This document shows, piece by piece, positions 13,955 to 16,738 of a DNA stretch of 16,738 nucleotides. The position numbers and the translations under genes are program-made. Position 1 is the stretch's first letter. Every line of letters starts with the position of its first letter. Source of the stretch: Flavobacterium sp. (GTDB taxonomy: Bacteria; Bacteroidota; Bacteroidia; Flavobacteriales; Flavobacteriaceae); the NCBI GenBank assembly GCA_023253295.1, contig JALRGZ010000312.1:1-16738 (forward strand). The letters run 5' to 3'. The notes under the pieces are model-generated. The model saw only the letters and a program-made list of their open reading frames with translations, did not search any database and was not told the DNA's origin.

Positions 13955-14677
13955 ATGGTATTGAAATTTGCAGTTATTCATTTTTCTCTAATCAAAATCA
14001 AAGCTGCTTTTTTGCATTTTGAATTTTTTTTAAGGAGAAAAATTAACAAACAATTTAAAAATACAGATGTTACTTCATTAAAAAACACCGATTTTGTCAT
14101 AGTGGCAAATAATTGTTTTGGTGGGCAAGTTTATAAGAGTTTCGGACTTCCATATAATACTCCTTTTGTGGGGATGTTTTTATATGGTCCTTGTTATATA
14201 AAATTACTTAAAGATTTAGAAAATTATTTGGCTAAAGATTTAGTTTTTGTAACAGAGTCGGTTTATCAAGATAGGGCTAAAACGTATCCTGTGGCAAAAT
14301 TAGGGGATATCGAATTGCATTTTTCACATTATACTTCAGAGAAAGAAGCTGCCGAAAAGTGGTATCGCCGAAAGAAAAGAATGTGTGAAAATTTTAATTT
14401 GGATAATTTTTATTTCATTATCAGCGATCGTGAGCGTGTTGATGTTAATTTGATTAAAGAGTTTCATAAATTGCCTTATAAAAACAAAATTTCTTTTGGC
14501 GCTAAAGCTATTGACGGTTTATGCTCTCTTAAACACGTTGCTGTTTTTGAAGCTTTTAAAAGAAATAAAAATCAGGTTCCGGGAGGTACTAAACTGTTTA
14601 AAATTTCTTCATTGTATTTTGATTTTGAAAAATGGATTAATGATAAAAAGGTAAAAAGAACCAGATTTGATTATTAA
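13955..14677 (+). CDS. DUF1919 family protein (polysaccharide-associated)
   Basis: A 240-residue protein. The family pattern is clear: FVIVANNCFGGQVYKSFGLPYNTPFVGMFL at about 47-76, YIKLLKDLENYL, then a KLGDIELHFSHYTSEKEAAEKWYRRKKR block at about 115-142 in which H and W/R residues are characteristic. DUF1919 proteins occur in exopolysaccharide and LPS gene clusters and are annotated as putative polysaccharide biosynthesis proteins; the reaction is not known. The two preceding genes (LPS-kinase-like and GT2) support a glycan role. It starts 11 bases after the GT2 gene, so they are co-transcribed. Its stop codon is one base from the stop codon of the convergent glycosyltransferase gene, with no room for a separate terminator. 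Confidence 0.8.
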   Translation: MVLKFAVIHFSLIKIKAAFLHFEFFLRRKINKQFKNTDVTSLKNTDFVIVANNCFGGQVYKSFGLPYNTPFVGMFLYGPCYIKLLKDLENYLAKDLVFVTESVYQDRAKTYPVAKLGDIELHFSHYTSEKEAAEKWYRRKKRMCENFNLDNFYFIISDRERVDVNLIKEFHKLPYKNKISFGAKAIDGLCSLKHVAVFEAFKRNKNQVPGGTKLFKISSLYFDFEKWINDKKVKRTRFDY

Positions 14678-14678
14678 T

Positions 14679-15494
14679 TTATTCGTGAAAATTAAGATTG
14701 AAATATTGTATTAAATTTTCCATTTGTTTTACATTCTGATTTTGTCCGATATTTACTTTTTTTAATGAAATTTTTTGCGATCCAGGAATTGGAATAAAGT
14801 TTTTAGTAGGGTTTTCAGAAAGTCGTGTTGCTGTTTTATTTAATAATCCCATTACTTTGAACCATAAATCATCAGCTTTAGGTGTAAGTTTTAGTGCTAA
14901 TTCGTAATCTAGGACAATTTTATTAAGACAATTTTGAGGGTACAATACACCACCTTCTCCAATAGCAAGATTTTTTTTGAAATTGTTTTTTTGAGTGTAT
15001 TTCCAAAATTTATAATCTAATAGTTTATTGTTGAGGTCAAATGATATTTCTCTTGCTTTGTTACAAATAATATCGGCAGGGTATTTCTTATGAGTGTTAT
15101 AGAGTTTTTCCAGCCATTTTTTTTCGTAAATTAAATCATCGTCACAGGTTACTATTGTTTTGTCTGGGAAGATTTCTAATGTTGGGATAAGTTTTTTATG
15201 CGAACTTTTGTGAGCTGTTGTTCTTATTTCTAAAAAATCCCCCTCAAGTTTTTGTAGTGAATTTGGGATTTTCAAAAAATCATCATTATTAACCCAAAGT
15301 ATAATTTTTTCAGGTTTTAATGATTGGTTCATGATGCTTTTTATCGTATAATGAACCATGCTTAATCTGGATTCTATAGTAGTTAATGAAACTATTAAAG
15401 GAATTGTATTAGATTTTTTCTTTAATTCTTTAAGAGGAATACAGTTTAATCGTAAAATATTAAAAAATGAAATAGGATATTCTTTAAGTTTCAT
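14679..15494 (-). CDS. GT-A-like glycosyltransferase with DDD motif
   Basis: A 271-residue protein. PLIVSLTTIESRL at about 32-44, then IKSIMNQSLKPEKIILWVNNDD, form the start of a GT-A fold. TIVTCDDDLIYEKKWLEKL carries a D-D-D cluster at 118-120, the expected metal and nucleotide-sugar site. GEGGVLYP (179-186) and ADDLWFK (207-213) resemble acceptor-side loops in this group. The donor and acceptor are unknown, and the family is less certain than for the GT2 at 13128. It follows the QueC-like gene by 32 bp on the same strand, placing it in the dapD - QueC-like - GT unit. It converges with the DUF1919 gene. Together these suggest one surface-glycan region read from both sides. Confidence 0.72.
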   Translation of the reverse strand: MKLKEYPISFFNILRLNCIPLKELKKKSNTIPLIVSLTTIESRLSMVHYTIKSIMNQSLKPEKIILWVNNDDFLKIPNSLQKLEGDFLEIRTTAHKSSHKKLIPTLEIFPDKTIVTCDDDLIYEKKWLEKLYNTHKKYPADIICNKAREISFDLNNKLLDYKFWKYTQKNNFKKNLAIGEGGVLYPQNCLNKIVLDYELALKLTPKADDLWFKVMGLLNKTATRLSENPTKNFIPIPGSQKISLKKVNIGQNQNVKQMENLIQYFNLNFHE

Positions 15495-15526
15495 CTGTTT
15501 ATAGTTTCTGGATTTAGTTAAACTTT

Positions 15527-16189
15527 TTATGTGTTTAATCTATATTCCATGTTGTTAGCAATATATTGTTTGCATGGAATACATTGTTTACAGGGTTTTG
15601 TTGTTGAGTGATGACAAAACCAAGTTGAATTCATAATATCGATAAAACCATGTTCTTCGGCATGTTTTTTCATTTCTACTTTTGAAATATTAATAAGAGG
15701 AAATCGTATGTTTTTAAAGATTTGCCTTTTGAAGAAATCCATTTTCTGGGGATTGACAATCCAGTTTATGTGTTGAGTTTCGTCTTTAATTTCAATAAGT
15801 TCGTCTAGATTTATGAGATGGATATCTTCTTTGTGAATGCCTTGTTCTAGATTTTTGTATTGTTTTGATAGGCAGGCAAGCCAATAATACTGTTTGGCAA
15901 TTGGGAGACGTCTTCTAATAATTTTGAAAATTATTTTTAGATAAAGATTGAAAGGAATATTTTCTCTCTTTATTAGTTTTAAAGGTAGTATTTTTCCTTT
16001 AGAATTAGAAAATCGTTCTTCAATCTTACTTGTCAGTATTTCGATGGTTTCGATTTCCTTTTTTGTAGACTTTCTGTATTTATCAATAACATATATGGGT
16101 TGAAGTAGGACTCCGCGGTTATAAAGTTCTATAACTCTAAACGTGGAATCCCAACCTCCGGTCCATAAAACATTTTTTACTTCTGTCAT
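15527..16189 (-). CDS. QueC-like PP-loop ATP pyrophosphatase with four-Cys zinc motif
   Basis: A 220-residue protein. The N-terminus VLWTGGWDSTFR (residues 8-18) is a PP-loop in which T replaces the first S of SGGxDS, the site that binds the ATP phosphates in N-type ATP pyrophosphatases. The C-terminal cysteines C192, C200, C203 and C206 (FCHHSTTKPCKQCIPC) form C-x7-C-x2-C-x2-C, close to the zinc site of QueC, the 7-cyano-7-deazaguanine synthase. The central part is basic and not obviously QueC-like. No other queuosine genes are in the window. It begins one base after the dapD stop and is followed by a glycosyltransferase gene. A true QueC is therefore doubtful; a diverged enzyme that adenylates and amidates or modifies a glycan precursor is possible. 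Confidence 0.7.
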   Translation of the reverse strand: MTEVKNVLWTGGWDSTFRVIELYNRGVLLQPIYVIDKYRKSTKKEIETIEILTSKIEERFSNSKGKILPLKLIKRENIPFNLYLKIIFKIIRRRLPIAKQYYWLACLSKQYKNLEQGIHKEDIHLINLDELIEIKDETQHINWIVNPQKMDFFKRQIFKNIRFPLINISKVEMKKHAEEHGFIDIMNSTWFCHHSTTKPCKQCIPCKQYIANNMEYRLNT

Positions 16190-16190
16190 A

Positions 16191-16738
16191 TTATACCGCT
16201 ACGTCGTATTCTCTTAACGCATTGTTTAATGACGTTTTCAAGTCAGTTGATGGTTTACGAGTACCAATGATTAAAGCACATGGAACTTGGTATTCACCAG
16301 CAGCGAATTTTTTAGTGTAACTTCCAGGAATAACTACTGAACGAGCAGGAACAAAACCTTTCATTTCAACTGGTTCATCACCTGTAATATCAATAATTTT
16401 TGTAGATGCAGTCAAACATACGTTAGCACCAAGAACAGCCTCTTTACCTACGTGAACTCCTTCAACAACAATACAACGAGAACCAATGAAAGCACCATCT
16501 TCGATGATAACCGGAGCAGCTTGTAATGGCTCCAACACTCCACCAATTCCCACACCTCCACTTAAGTGAACGTCTTTTCCAATTTGAGCACAACTACCAA
16601 CAGTAGCCCAAGTGTCAACCATTGTACCGGCATCAACATAAGCACCAATATTTACATAACTAGGCATTAAAATAGTTCCAGCCGAAATATAAGCACCATG
16701 TCTGGCTACTGCGTGTGGTACAACCCGAATGCCTTTTT
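16191..16738 (-). CDS. dapD: 2,3,4,5-tetrahydropyridine-2,6-dicarboxylate N-succinyltransferase, C-terminal part
   Basis: The frame stays open to the window edge (16738), so the N-terminus is outside; 181 complete sense codons are visible, of about 270 usual for the family. The internal ATG at 16667 is not the start, because RVVPHAVARHGAYISAGTIL precedes it in frame as in DapD. Left-handed beta-helix signatures follow: MPSYVNIGAYVDAGTMVDTW, VGSCAQIGKDVHLSGGVGIG and GVLEPLQAAPVIIED. The enzyme succinylates tetrahydrodipicolinate in the succinylase route to meso-diaminopimelate and lysine, in the cytoplasm. The stop codon is one base from the start of the QueC-like gene, suggesting translational coupling. 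Confidence 0.92.
   Translation of the reverse strand, partial: KGIRVVPHAVARHGAYISAGTILMPSYVNIGAYVDAGTMVDTWATVGSCAQIGKDVHLSGGVGIGGVLEPLQAAPVIIEDGAFIGSRCIVVEGVHVGKEAVLGANVCLTASTKIIDITGDEPVEMKGFVPARSVVIPGSYTKKFAAGEYQVPCALIIGTRKPSTDLKTSLNNALREYDVAV

Noticed and set aside
15527..16189. Calling the PP-loop protein queC outright
   Set aside because: The PP-loop is altered, the middle of the protein is unlike QueC, and no queuosine genes adjoin it.
1..16738. CRISPR arrays, tRNA or rRNA genes
   Set aside because: No regularly spaced repeats and no tRNA-like or rRNA-like sequence were recognised on reading either strand.

Overview
The window looks like chromosome from a Flavobacterium-type member of the Bacteroidota. 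The DNA is AT-rich. Several genes have the TAnnTTTG promoter element of this phylum upstream, and no Shine-Dalgarno motif was obvious at the starts I examined. The gene families (GAF-domain protein, NdpA-like nucleoid protein, pRiA4b ORF-3-like protein, Cox15-type heme A synthase, GxxExxY protein, DUF1919 protein) are also typical of flavobacteria. This placement is inferred from style and protein content, since there is no rRNA gene to confirm it.

Layout, left to right. (1) Positions 1-5395 are all on the minus strand: the N-terminal 470 codons of a large GAF-domain protein, a small Cys/His protein, a nucleoid-associated protein, a pRiA4b ORF-3-like acidic protein, an HPP-family membrane protein, and a two-gene unit of a maltose/galactoside-type O-acetyltransferase and a VOC (glyoxalase-like) protein. 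(2) Positions 5396-6589 are a 1.2 kb divergent spacer with no convincing gene. It is strikingly T-rich and C-poor on the plus strand. (3) Positions 6590-7684 hold two secreted thioredoxin-fold proteins on the plus strand, ending at a hairpin terminator shared with the convergent neighbour. (4) Positions 7725-12104 are a minus-strand housekeeping cluster, transcribed in the order threonylcarbamoyl-AMP synthase, GxxExxY protein, CCA-adding enzyme, heme A synthase, CDP-alcohol phosphatidyltransferase. The first and third act in tRNA maturation. (5) Positions 12296-14677 (plus strand) hold an LPS-kinase-like protein, a family-2 glycosyltransferase and a DUF1919 protein, which look like cell-surface glycan genes. 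(6) Positions 14679-16738 (minus strand) hold the C-terminal part of DapD, a QueC-like ATP pyrophosphatase starting one base after the dapD stop, and a second GT-A-like glycosyltransferase that converges on the DUF1919 gene with one base between stop codons.

The most notable structure is at 11045-11527. The GxxExxY gene, a predicted PD-(D/E)XK nuclease-like protein, lies between perfect 19-bp terminal inverted repeats, each containing two tandem CACGAATT units. A second pair of 13-bp inverted boxes lies just inside. This 483-bp unit sits 7 bp after the stop of the threonylcarbamoyl-AMP synthase gene and 9 bp before the start of cca. It looks like a compact mobile or repeat-borne nuclease cassette carried inside a tRNA-maturation operon. 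The second notable point is the QueC-like enzyme, which keeps a PP-loop and a four-Cys zinc motif but sits among glycosyltransferases and dapD rather than queuosine genes.
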